Assembly (NCBI RefSeq): GCF_951805225.1 | Contig: NZ_OX638201.1 | Coordinates: 1,798,001-1,862,000, forward strand | Length of the DNA: 64,000 nucleotides | DNA from: an uncultured Flavobacterium sp. | GTDB taxonomy: Bacteria; Bacteroidota; Bacteroidia; Flavobacteriales; Flavobacteriaceae | Direction of reading: 5' to 3' | Part shown: one piece after another, positions 1 through 7,892 of the stretch | Layout: every line of letters begins with the position of its first letter | How positions within the stretch are numbered: position 1 is the stretch's first letter | Made by a program: the position numbers and the translations under genes | The notes under the pieces: generated by a model | Database searches by the model: none | Seen by the model: only the letters and a program-made list of their open reading frames with translations | Told to the model about the DNA's origin: nothing

Positions 1-1
1 T

Positions 2-259
2 AGAATAACATCAAATGATTCTGATGAAGAACCTGCTCCTAATGTCACTTTTAAACAGATGCTTTCACCAGGATTAGCAATTATGCGACATTTACCAAAC
101 TCACCAGTAGTATATGGAGTCAGTATGAACTATACTCCATCGCTAAGAACTATCAATCAATCAGGTAACGAATATCAATCTAATGCTTTCAGAGTAGGTT
201 TATTTATTGCTATTGATGTCACTTTTCTTAATCTATACACTTCAAACCAAGTACCATAA
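2..259 (+). CDS. C-terminal end of a probable outer-membrane beta-barrel protein (partial, 5' end outside window)
   Basis: The reading frame is open from the first base of the window and stops with TAA at 257-259, so only about 85 C-terminal residues are visible. The tail has alternating hydrophobic/aromatic stretches (VVYGVSMNY, FRVGLFIAIDVTFLNLY) that resemble the last strands of a bacterial outer-membrane barrel; this is inference from pattern only. The stop codon shares one base with the ATG of the next gene, so the two are probably translationally coupled. An internal ATG at 59 is unlikely to be the true start because the frame continues upstream. No family name can be given. Confidence 0.5.
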   Translation, partial: RITSNDSDEEPAPNVTFKQMLSPGLAIMRHLPNSPVVYGVSMNYTPSLRTINQSGNEYQSNAFRVGLFIAIDVTFLNLYTSNQVP

Positions 260-921
260 TGGCAACAGTTATTTACAATACTATGCAAATATGCCGCGAA
301 GGAGCTCTTGAAGCAGGCACATTGGGAGGCTTTTTCACCTTTGGCGGAAAGGATGTTTTTGCAATCTCCAATAATCATGTAATAGCAAACCTTAATAATT
401 GTTCTGTTGGGGATGCTATTTTTCAGGCCGGTTCTGACGTTCAAATAGGAACGCTTCAATACTGGATCAAACTCAATAATCAAAAGAATTATCTGGATAT
501 TGCATTGTTTAAACTTTTACCCGATATCGAACCATGCTGGAAATTACCGGGTAAAATAATATATCCGCCTTCTATAGAACAAGGTGTTGAGGAACAAATC
601 GTATATATAATAAAAAATAATGGATCAATCAGGAAAGGTAAAGTATCAACACTTTTTATAGATGAAGAGATTATTTTTACTCATTCCGGCAGAAACTTTC
701 CTTTTACGGGGCTAACAGAAGTCGATCCTCTGGAGGGAAGGCCATTTTCTATTCCAGGAGAATCCGGCAGTCTCATTTATGATGAAGACTATAATGTTTT
801 AGGCGTTCTCATTGGTGCAAATCAGGATAAATCCAAAAGTTATTACGTTCCATTTATTCATGATAATTTGGGAATTGACGCAAAATATGAACTTGAAATC
901 TGGAGGAAGAAGCGTAAATAA
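259..921 (+). CDS. Chymotrypsin-fold (trypsin-like) serine peptidase, no signal peptide
   Basis: This 220-residue protein has the three signatures of the chymotrypsin fold in order: His40 in ISNNHVIA, Asp80 in NYLDIALF, and Ser169 in PGESGSLIY. The His-Asp-Ser spacing and the GxSG motif fit an S1-type endopeptidase or a related degenerate protease. No Sec signal is visible (it starts MATVIYNTMQ), so it is either cytoplasmic or exported by another route. It overlaps the stop of the upstream partial gene by one base and is therefore probably made together with it. Its substrate is unknown. The catalytic residues are seen; activity is inferred. Confidence 0.75.
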   Translation: MATVIYNTMQICREGALEAGTLGGFFTFGGKDVFAISNNHVIANLNNCSVGDAIFQAGSDVQIGTLQYWIKLNNQKNYLDIALFKLLPDIEPCWKLPGKIIYPPSIEQGVEEQIVYIIKNNGSIRKGKVSTLFIDEEIIFTHSGRNFPFTGLTEVDPLEGRPFSIPGESGSLIYDEDYNVLGVLIGANQDKSKSYYVPFIHDNLGIDAKYELEIWRKKRK

Positions 922-940
922 TTCTCTTTTTATCTATAAA

Positions 941-1017
941 ACTTACTTCAACGCCTCATAAAGTATTTCTACCGGATGTTGCGCTTTTCGTCCTGTACCG
1001 TCAGCGATTTGATGTCT
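941..1017. repeat. Duplicated 3' end of the downstream FAD-oxidase gene (direct repeat copy 1)
   Basis: These ~77 bases are nearly identical to 2235-2312, which is the 3' end and stop of the FAD/4Fe-4S oxidase gene. Only a few substitutions are seen near the left edge (for example acgcct versus aagctt), and the identity ends abruptly after gatttgatgtct. The two direct copies bracket the DUF2235 gene and its terminator. The copy here is a gene remnant, not a functional gene. The arrangement suggests insertion or duplication next to the oxidase gene. Confidence 0.8.
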
Positions 1018-1048
1018 GCAGCAAACATACAATCAATATGTAGTTGTA

Positions 1049-2050
1049 TTATATATCATCCCTTAAACCCATTCTTTCTAATCTCATCTTTCCGTAATCA
1101 GTTGAAAAATAGTCGAACATTTCATTACCGCATCTCGGACAAATATTAAGATTCTCAAATCCTAATTGTTCGCTCGGCAGATTCTCTTTTTCTCTTTTTT
1201 GTCTCTCCCATGTAATACCGAGTTTTGTGGTAAAATAATCCGAGGAAGTTGGTTGTTCCTCTGGATTAACATTGAGAATGACTCCTAAATTATTTCCGCC
1301 GAAATGATTTGGACATTGTATGTTTTCAAAGTTCAATCCAAGTCCGTACACCTCCCTAATCATCCACCAAAGACTAAAACTTGAAAGTCCTAAAGAATTA
1401 TCTCTGTTTCCCCCTACATCACTATGATAACCTGGAAACCAATGTTGTGCAAAACTTTGTTGCGCCCCTTTTTTAAATAAAATTGGCCGAAATGAATATC
1501 TTCTTTCATTTATTGAAACAGCATGTCTAAAATGTAGAATTCCTTTTTCAAGTTTTGATGAATTTAAATGAAAACTATTATTTCGCAAAAGATATAAATA
1601 GTTGCCAGGGACGCAATCAAATAAACCCAAAAAATGAACTTCCTTTTTAACATTTTCACATGACTTATGGCAGTTAGCCAAATATTCTCTAAAACCATCC
1701 TCTATTCTTCCTTGATATGCACTTGTACCATATCTAACAATCATAGATGCAAGATGCCTTGCGGCAAAAGCACCTCTACTAAATCCAAAAATGTATATTG
1801 CATCTCCATCTTCATAATTATTAGCAATATCCTCCCAAGCTTTACGAACAGCTCCAAAAACACCTTTCCCAAATGCTCCCCATACAGCTCTATTTACTTT
1901 TCCAATATTCTCTCCAACTCCAACATAATAAAATTGGACTTGGTTAACTTTTGAAATTGAAAGCTTAAGTGCATTAATATTCGTATCACAATTTCCTTCA
2001 ATACCATTATTCCATGTTCCATCAAATAAGATGGTTATTTTTTTAGGCAT
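1049..2050 (-). CDS. DUF2235 alpha/beta-hydrolase (Tle1-like phospholipase family)
   Basis: The protein begins MPKKITILFDGTWNN, the typical DUF2235 start, and contains the nucleophile motif GFSRGAFAAR (Ser91), LGLFDCVPGN, and WFPGYHSDVGG with the conserved His-Ser-Asp segment. DUF2235 proteins are alpha/beta-hydrolases; some are phospholipase effectors of type VI secretion (Tle1), others are of unknown role. The ATG at 2050 gives 333 residues. A TTG start at 2113 would add a hydrophobic leader, but it lies in an A-rich stretch outside the conserved domain, so I prefer the ATG. A single CPRCG pair lies near the C-terminus. The gene is monocistronic and flanked by a direct repeat of the neighbouring oxidase 3' end. 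No VgrG, chaperone or immunity partner is adjacent. Confidence 0.8.
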   Translation of the reverse strand: MPKKITILFDGTWNNGIEGNCDTNINALKLSISKVNQVQFYYVGVGENIGKVNRAVWGAFGKGVFGAVRKAWEDIANNYEDGDAIYIFGFSRGAFAARHLASMIVRYGTSAYQGRIEDGFREYLANCHKSCENVKKEVHFLGLFDCVPGNYLYLLRNNSFHLNSSKLEKGILHFRHAVSINERRYSFRPILFKKGAQQSFAQHWFPGYHSDVGGNRDNSLGLSSFSLWWMIREVYGLGLNFENIQCPNHFGGNNLGVILNVNPEEQPTSSDYFTTKLGITWERQKREKENLPSEQLGFENLNICPRCGNEMFDYFSTDYGKMRLERMGLRDDI

Positions 2051-2160
2051 AGCTACAATATTTAAGATTATTAAAAAAAATAAGACTAAATTTTCATATG
2101 TAAAAAAAAACAAAAATCACTGATTATCAGTATTTTAAATTTTACGAAATTACAATAAAA

Positions 2161-2192
2161 AAAGACTGCATTCATTTAAGAATGCAGTCTTT
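2161..2192. terminator. Bidirectional rho-independent terminator
   Basis: A perfect 13-bp stem (aaagactgcattc / gaatgcagtcttt) encloses a 6-nt loop and is flanked by A-runs on the left and T-runs on the right, so it can work in both directions. It lies upstream of the DUF2235 gene (2050) and downstream of the minus-strand oxidase gene, whose transcription it would end. Confidence 0.85.
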
Positions 2193-2237
2193 TTTAAAGA
2201 AAAAACTTAACTAAATTATTTTATTCTCTTATAAAAC

Positions 2238-5189
2238 CTACTTCAAAGCTTCATAAAGTATTTCTACCGGATGTTGCGCTTTTCGTCCTGTACCGTCAGC
2301 GATTTGATGTCTACAACTTGTTCCTGAAGCCGAAATCAATGTCGCAGCTTCTTCCGAACGAATCGTTGGAAACAAAACCAACTCTCCTATTTTCATAGAA
2401 ATGTCATAATGTTCTTTTTCATAGCCAAAAGAACCCGCCATTCCGCAACATCCACTTGGAATATTCAGAACTGTATAATTCTTTGGCAACATTAAAATTT
2501 TCTTTAACGGAACCAATGACGACAAGGCTTTCTGAAAACAATGTCCGTGCATTCTAACTCGTTCTGTTTTATCTGTAAAACTATTTGATGAAATTCGTCC
2601 TGCGTCTAATTCTTTGGCTAAAAACTCTTCGATTAAAAAGGTTTTGGTTGCAAATGTTTTCGCTTTTGCTTTTAAATCTCCACGGCACAAATCAGGATAT
2701 TCATCACGAAAACTCAATATCGCCGAAGGTTCTATCCCGATTAAAACACCATTTTCTGGAATTGAAATTTCGAAATCTCTAGTATTTTGTTCTGCAATTT
2801 CTCGTGCTTGTTTTAGCATTCCTTTCGAAAGATATGTTCTTCCACTGATTCCAATTTTAGGAATTTCAACTTCATATCCTAAACTATTCAGAAGCTTAAC
2901 AGACGTCTGCCCTATTTCAACATCATAATAATTCAGAAATTCATCATTGTATAAATACACTTTGCCATTTACAAAATCTCCTTTTTGAAGGTAATTTTTC
3001 ATCCATTTTTCAAAAGTAATTTTGTGCATCAAAGGCAATTTTCTTTCTGTAGCAAAACCAGTTGCTTTTTTAATCACATTGCCCAAAACCCCTTTTGTTG
3101 ACAAATTATACATCCACGGAATTGCGGCAAACAAATGGTTTATTTTTGGCGTATTTCCAATCAATCTTGAACGGAATTTTACGCCATTTTTATCATGATA
3201 TTGTTGTAACGTTTCGGCTTTTAGTTTTGCCATATCAACATTCGACGGACATTCAGATTTACAACCTTTACAACTTAAACACAAATCGAGAACATCAAGC
3301 AGGTTTTCATCATCAAACCTGTTCGCTTTTTTCGAAGTTGTAATCGTTTCTCGCAACATATTTGCTCTTGCACGCGTAGTATGTTTTTCATCGCGCGTTG
3401 CCATATAACTTGGGCACATTGTACCGCCGCTTTTCTCTGTTTTTCTACAATCTCCAGATCCGTTGCACATTTCGGCAGCACGCAGGATTCCGTTATGTTC
3501 AGAGAAATCAAAATACGTTTCCGGCATTGGCGTTTCCTGACCCGCCGTATATCTCAAACTAGAATCCATTGGTGGCGTATTGACAATTTTCCCCGGATTA
3601 AAAACTCCCCAAGGATCCCAAACTTGCTTTATTTGAATAAACAATTGATAGATTTCTTCGCCCAACATCAACGGAATAAATTCTCCTCGAAGTCTTCCGT
3701 CGCCATGTTCTCCGCTCAAAGAACCTTTGTATTTCTTTACCAAATGCGCAATATCTGTTGCAATAGTTCTAAAAATTGCGGTGCCTTCTTTAGTTTTTAA
3801 ATCTATAATAGGACGCAAATGCAATTCTCCCGTTGCCGCATGCGCATAATGCACGCAGTTTAAGTTTCGCTCTTTTAATATAGCATTAAAATCTTCGATA
3901 AAATCCGGCAAATCATTAACATCTACAGCAGTATCTTCGATTACGGCAACCGCTTTTGCGTCACCTGGGATATTCGATAATAAACCCAATCCTGCTTTTC
4001 TCAATGCCCAAACCTTGTTCGTATCGTCGCCATAAACAATCGGGAAATGATATCCCAGGTTTTTAGAACGCATCAAAGCTTCCATTTCTTTTGCAACAGC
4101 GTCAATTTCTTCTTGCGAATCTCTTAAAAATTCAACCGCCAAAATTGCCTGAGGATCTCCTTTTACAAAAAAACGATTCTTGCTTTGTTCTATATTTTCT
4201 TTGGTACATTCCAGAATATAATGGTCAATTAATTCGACACTATCCGGATTAAATTTCAACGCTTCTATATTTGCTTTTAGCGATTCATTTATGCTTTCAA
4301 AATGTACACAAACCAAAGCTGCGTAAGGTTTTAGCGCATCAACTAAATTCAATTTTATAGCGGTAGAAAAAAACAAAGTTCCCTCAGATCCTGCAATTAA
4401 TTTACAGAAATTGAATTTCTCGTCGAAAGTTCCAAAAGGCATCGAATCCGCCAATAAATCCAAAGCATAACCTGTATTTCTCCTCGGAATTGTTTTCTTA
4501 GGAAAATTATCATCGAATAAAATTCTGTTACTTTCAGAAGATAATATTTCTTTTGCCTGAACATAAATCGCTTGCTCTAAAGGACTCACAACATTGATTC
4601 CATTACATTTATCTTCAAATTCAGCATTTGTTAAAGAACCAAAAGTAACTTCATTTCCATCTGCCAAAAAACCTTTGATTTCCAATAAATGTTCACGCGT
4701 AGATCCATAAATAACAGATCTTGCGCCACAAGCATTATTTCCAACCATTCCGCCAATCATACAACGATTACTGGTAGAAGTTTCCGGACCAAAAAAGAGT
4801 TTATATTGCTTTAAATGAAGATTTAGTTCGTCACGAATTACGCCCGGTTCTACCCAAGCCGATTTATTTTCCTGATCAACTGAAATAATTTTTGTGAACT
4901 CTTGCGAAATATCAACAATAATTCCGTTCCCAACCACTTGTCCCGCAAGCGAAGTTCCAGCGGCACGAGGAATCACACTGCTATTATTTTCTCTTGCAAA
5001 GGCAATAATCTTCTGAATATCTTCCTTCGTTTTCGGAATCGCAACCGCCAAAGGCATTTCTTTATAAGCGCTGGCATCTGTTGCATAGAGCAAACGCATC
5101 GTGTGATCGTAAAATAATTTACCCTCTAATTGCTTTTCTAAACCTTCAAGATTAATAGAACTCTTGGAAAGGATATTATTGTTATTCAT
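2238..5189 (-). CDS. FAD-linked oxidase with 4Fe-4S and CCG domains, D-2-hydroxyglutarate dehydrogenase-like (YdiJ family)
   Basis: This 983-residue protein has the YdiJ-type layout: an N-terminal FAD-binding domain (PRAAGTSLAGQ, NNACGARSVIYGSTR), an FAD-oxidase C-terminal domain ending near GEHGDGRLRGEF, then a ferredoxin-like domain with cysteine clusters (CNGSGDC, CLSCKGCKSECPS), and a cysteine-rich CCG domain (HGHCFQ, SGCCGMAGSFG). E. coli YdiJ is of similar length and oxidises D-2-hydroxyglutarate to 2-oxoglutarate; D-lactate or glycolate remain possible substrates. The DUF1338 gene nearby is predicted to make D-2-hydroxyglutarate, which favours that substrate here. The start codon is ATG at 5189, and a gap with a palindromic repeat separates it from the next upstream gene. 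A truncated copy of its 3' end lies at 941-1017. Confidence 0.8.
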   Translation of the reverse strand: MNNNNILSKSSINLEGLEKQLEGKLFYDHTMRLLYATDASAYKEMPLAVAIPKTKEDIQKIIAFARENNSSVIPRAAGTSLAGQVVGNGIIVDISQEFTKIISVDQENKSAWVEPGVIRDELNLHLKQYKLFFGPETSTSNRCMIGGMVGNNACGARSVIYGSTREHLLEIKGFLADGNEVTFGSLTNAEFEDKCNGINVVSPLEQAIYVQAKEILSSESNRILFDDNFPKKTIPRRNTGYALDLLADSMPFGTFDEKFNFCKLIAGSEGTLFFSTAIKLNLVDALKPYAALVCVHFESINESLKANIEALKFNPDSVELIDHYILECTKENIEQSKNRFFVKGDPQAILAVEFLRDSQEEIDAVAKEMEALMRSKNLGYHFPIVYGDDTNKVWALRKAGLGLLSNIPGDAKAVAVIEDTAVDVNDLPDFIEDFNAILKERNLNCVHYAHAATGELHLRPIIDLKTKEGTAIFRTIATDIAHLVKKYKGSLSGEHGDGRLRGEFIPLMLGEEIYQLFIQIKQVWDPWGVFNPGKIVNTPPMDSSLRYTAGQETPMPETYFDFSEHNGILRAAEMCNGSGDCRKTEKSGGTMCPSYMATRDEKHTTRARANMLRETITTSKKANRFDDENLLDVLDLCLSCKGCKSECPSNVDMAKLKAETLQQYHDKNGVKFRSRLIGNTPKINHLFAAIPWMYNLSTKGVLGNVIKKATGFATERKLPLMHKITFEKWMKNYLQKGDFVNGKVYLYNDEFLNYYDVEIGQTSVKLLNSLGYEVEIPKIGISGRTYLSKGMLKQAREIAEQNTRDFEISIPENGVLIGIEPSAILSFRDEYPDLCRGDLKAKAKTFATKTFLIEEFLAKELDAGRISSNSFTDKTERVRMHGHCFQKALSSLVPLKKILMLPKNYTVLNIPSGCCGMAGSFGYEKEHYDISMKIGELVLFPTIRSEEAATLISASGTSCRHQIADGTGRKAQHPVEILYEALK

Positions 5190-5252
5190 TTTGATATTTT
5201 GATATTTTGATATTTTATTATGTAATTATCGATGCAAAGCTTAAACACTATA

Positions 5253-5354
5253 TTGTCATTTCGACGGAGGAGAAATCTTCGCGAGAAGCTCCACAAAGAT
5301 TGGATTTGCGTTGCGGAGTTACTTGTGAAGATTTCTCCTCCGTCGAAATGACAA
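5253..5354. repeat. Flavobacterial palindromic intergenic repeat (GTCATTTCGACGGAGGAG family)
   Basis: Arms at 5253-5280 and 5327-5354 are inverted complements (ttgtcatttcgacggagg... / ...cctccgtcgaaatgacaa). Relatives occur at 10187-10284, 34455-34555 and, as a half copy, at 45704-45757. All lie between genes, which fits a REP/MITE-like element. It fills most of the gap between the oxidase and the kinase/PLP gene. Confidence 0.8.
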
Positions 5355-5396
5355 AAATGCGTTTAAAGCTTCGAATTATGTATTAAATATTTTTTT

Positions 5397-7694
5397 CTAC
5401 AATTCGCTTAAAGCGATATCTAAAAATTTCACCATTTCGTCAGCATTTTGTTTACTGAAAGTCATTGGTGGTTTTATTTTTAATACATTATGTAATGGTC
5501 CGTCTGTGCTTAATAAATAGCCATTTGCTTTCAATTTTTCGACTACGATATCTATTTCCGGAACTGCGGGTTCCTTTGTTGTTCTGTCTTTTACCATTTC
5601 GGCACCAATAAACAATCCATGTCCGCGAACATCACTTATTATTGAATATTTCGACATTAAACCTTTAAGTCCATCCATTAAATGATTTCCAACTTCTAAA
5701 GCGTGTTGTTGCATTTCTTCCTCCTGAATAACATCCAAAACCGCTAAACCTGTTGTCATAGAAACGGGATTTCCGCCAAAAGTGTTAAAATATTCAAGTC
5801 CATTATTGAAAGAATCTGCAATTTTTTCTGTAACAATTACTGCTGCAAGCGGATGTCCGTTACCAATTGGTTTTCCTAAAACGACAATATCAGGAACTAC
5901 ATTTTGCAATTCAAATCCCCAGAAATGATCTCCAATTCTCCCGAAACCAACCTGAACTTCATCGGCAATACAAACGCCTCCGACTGCTCTGACATAATCG
6001 TAAGCGGTTTTTAGATAATTTTCCGGTAACGGAATTTGCCCTCCAACTCCCAATAAAGTTTCACAGATAAATACGGCTGGCGCTTTGTCTTCTTTCTTTA
6101 AATCTTCGATGATTCTTTGTACATCTTCGGCATATTTTTCACCTGCTTTTTCGTCGCCATATTTATACGGACCACGATACAAATCCGGATTTATCGCTTT
6201 GTGAATCCAAGGCATTTGACCGGAACCGCCTTTGCTGTCAAATTTATACGGACTCATTTCCATTGCTACAGTCGATGTCCCGTGATACGCATGATCGAGC
6301 ACAATAATATCTTTTTGTTTGGTATAATGACGGCTCATTCTGATTGCTAAATCATTGGCTTCACTTCCTGAATTTACGAAGTAGCAAACGCTAAGTTTTT
6401 CCGGTAATGTTGCTGTTAATTTTTCGGCATATTCTGTTATGGCGTCATTCAAATATCTTGTATTGGTATTTAAAGTTGCGATTTGCTTTTGCATTTTTCG
6501 AACTACAACCGGATGACAATGTCCAACATGCGAAGGATTATTGACGCAATCTACAAAGGTTCTTCCTTTATCATCGTATAAATATTGCAAAGCTCCTTTT
6601 ACAATTTTTAGTTTGTCTTTGTAGCCAATGCTCAGATTTCGACCAATTTTCTTTTTACGAATTTCTAATAAATCACTATAATCATCTTCATTGATTAATC
6701 CGGCAAAACCGCACGCTTTTCTAAAAGCATCCTGAGCTTTGATTGGGTTAATTTCGATTAGTTTATACAACAAATCCCAAGCTGGTTTTTCTGTAATAAA
6801 ATGATGCTCGTTATTACTGTCTAATGAAGCATTATAAGCAGATTGCGTCACGCTTATGCAAAGTCTTCCGGCAATTAAATAGTACAACAAATCTAATTCC
6901 TGCTCTGTCAATGCGTACGCTTTGTGATATCCAGCAACAATTGATGCGGCAACTTCCAACGGATTTTCTTCGTCGAGCATTGCATACGTACAGGCAATTG
7001 CCAAATTATTGATGAGTGCGGTATAAACCATATCGCCAAAATCGATCAAACCGCTGATGCGATTTTCTTGTACTAATACATTGTAATCGTTGGCATCGTT
7101 ATGCACATATGCGTGTCTTAAACGGTGAATTTGCGGTAAAACTTCAGTATCAAACTGTAACAGAAAATAACCTGCAATACGTCTTCTTTCGTGATTTAAA
7201 ATGTGTTTCAGATTATCTCCCGATTCGCTCGCACGACTAATATCCCAAGTATAATTGCGATGCATTGCGGGATGAGAAAAATCCTGTAACGCATTGTCCA
7301 TCTTGCCTAAAAATGTTCCTAGATTGTGGTGTAATTCGCTTGTTTTGTCTTCTACATCAACCCAAAAAGTACCTTCGAGAAAGTTTAAAATTCTAATATA
7401 ATACGTTTTAGAATCTCTTACTATTTTAGTTAATTCTTCGCCTTGTTTATTGATGCTAAAATGCTGAAAACAATCAGATATATTGCTTTTTTTAAGGTGC
7501 TGAATTATATTTATCTGCGCTTCTAAAAAAGGAAATGGATGACTCTCATTGGACACTTTTAGAATGTATTTTTCATTTTTCTCATTCGATAAAAGAAAAT
7601 TCAATTCATCATATCCATTTAATGCTTTTACGGTCACGATTAATCCGTAATGTTCTTTTACTAAATCCTGAATAGTTGCTTCTGAAAAAGTCAT
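5397..7694 (-). CDS. Fused aminoglycoside-phosphotransferase-type kinase and class III PLP enzyme (hydroxylysine kinase / phospho-lyase-like)
   Basis: Residues ~1-330 form an APH/choline-kinase fold domain with HNDANDYN (His198, Asp200, Asn205) and LIDFGD (Asp218). Residues ~350-765 form a class III aminotransferase-fold domain with NSGSEAND (441-448), ADEVQVGFGR (Asp578) and the PLP lysine Lys608 in VLGKPIGNG. In animals, hydroxylysine kinase and 5-phosphohydroxylysine or phosphoethanolamine phospho-lyases belong to exactly these two families, and bacterial fusions of them are known. The likely chemistry is therefore phosphorylation of an amino alcohol followed by ammonia and phosphate elimination; ordinary transamination is the alternative. 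With the ALDH7, DUF1338 and YdiJ-like genes around it, hydroxylysine is the best-fitting substrate (inference). Both active sites look intact. Confidence 0.75.
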   Translation of the reverse strand: MTFSEATIQDLVKEHYGLIVTVKALNGYDELNFLLSNEKNEKYILKVSNESHPFPFLEAQINIIQHLKKSNISDCFQHFSINKQGEELTKIVRDSKTYYIRILNFLEGTFWVDVEDKTSELHHNLGTFLGKMDNALQDFSHPAMHRNYTWDISRASESGDNLKHILNHERRRIAGYFLLQFDTEVLPQIHRLRHAYVHNDANDYNVLVQENRISGLIDFGDMVYTALINNLAIACTYAMLDEENPLEVAASIVAGYHKAYALTEQELDLLYYLIAGRLCISVTQSAYNASLDSNNEHHFITEKPAWDLLYKLIEINPIKAQDAFRKACGFAGLINEDDYSDLLEIRKKKIGRNLSIGYKDKLKIVKGALQYLYDDKGRTFVDCVNNPSHVGHCHPVVVRKMQKQIATLNTNTRYLNDAITEYAEKLTATLPEKLSVCYFVNSGSEANDLAIRMSRHYTKQKDIIVLDHAYHGTSTVAMEMSPYKFDSKGGSGQMPWIHKAINPDLYRGPYKYGDEKAGEKYAEDVQRIIEDLKKEDKAPAVFICETLLGVGGQIPLPENYLKTAYDYVRAVGGVCIADEVQVGFGRIGDHFWGFELQNVVPDIVVLGKPIGNGHPLAAVIVTEKIADSFNNGLEYFNTFGGNPVSMTTGLAVLDVIQEEEMQQHALEVGNHLMDGLKGLMSKYSIISDVRGHGLFIGAEMVKDRTTKEPAVPEIDIVVEKLKANGYLLSTDGPLHNVLKIKPPMTFSKQNADEMVKFLDIALSEL

Positions 7695-7728
7695 TGTTAC
7701 TATATTAAATTATTATTTTTTCGCCACG

Positions 7729-7868
7729 AATTCCACGAATTAGCACGAATTATATTTTGTTTATTTGCGTAATCTTGGAAGTTTTTTCGCCACGAATTTC
7801 ACGAATTTACACTAATACTATGCGCATATTATTTTAAAAAATTCGTGCTCATTCGTGAAATTCGTGGC
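7729..7868. repeat. Inverted intergenic repeat, GCCACGAATTYCACGAATT family
   Basis: Units reading tcgccacgaattccacgaatt (7730-7750) and cgccacgaatttcacgaatt (7788-7807) are followed by the inverted unit near 7839-7868 (attcgtgctcattcgtgaaattcgtggc). The same family recurs at 12466-12554. It is intergenic and presumably forms a long hairpin. Confidence 0.75.
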
Positions 7869-7892
7869 TAACTCTTACTTTATCTCAAACTT

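Noticed and set aside
1049..2050. DUF2235 protein as a type VI (Tle1) effector
   Set aside because: No chaperone, VgrG or immunity gene is next to it and no type VI apparatus is visible; many DUF2235 proteins are not effectors.
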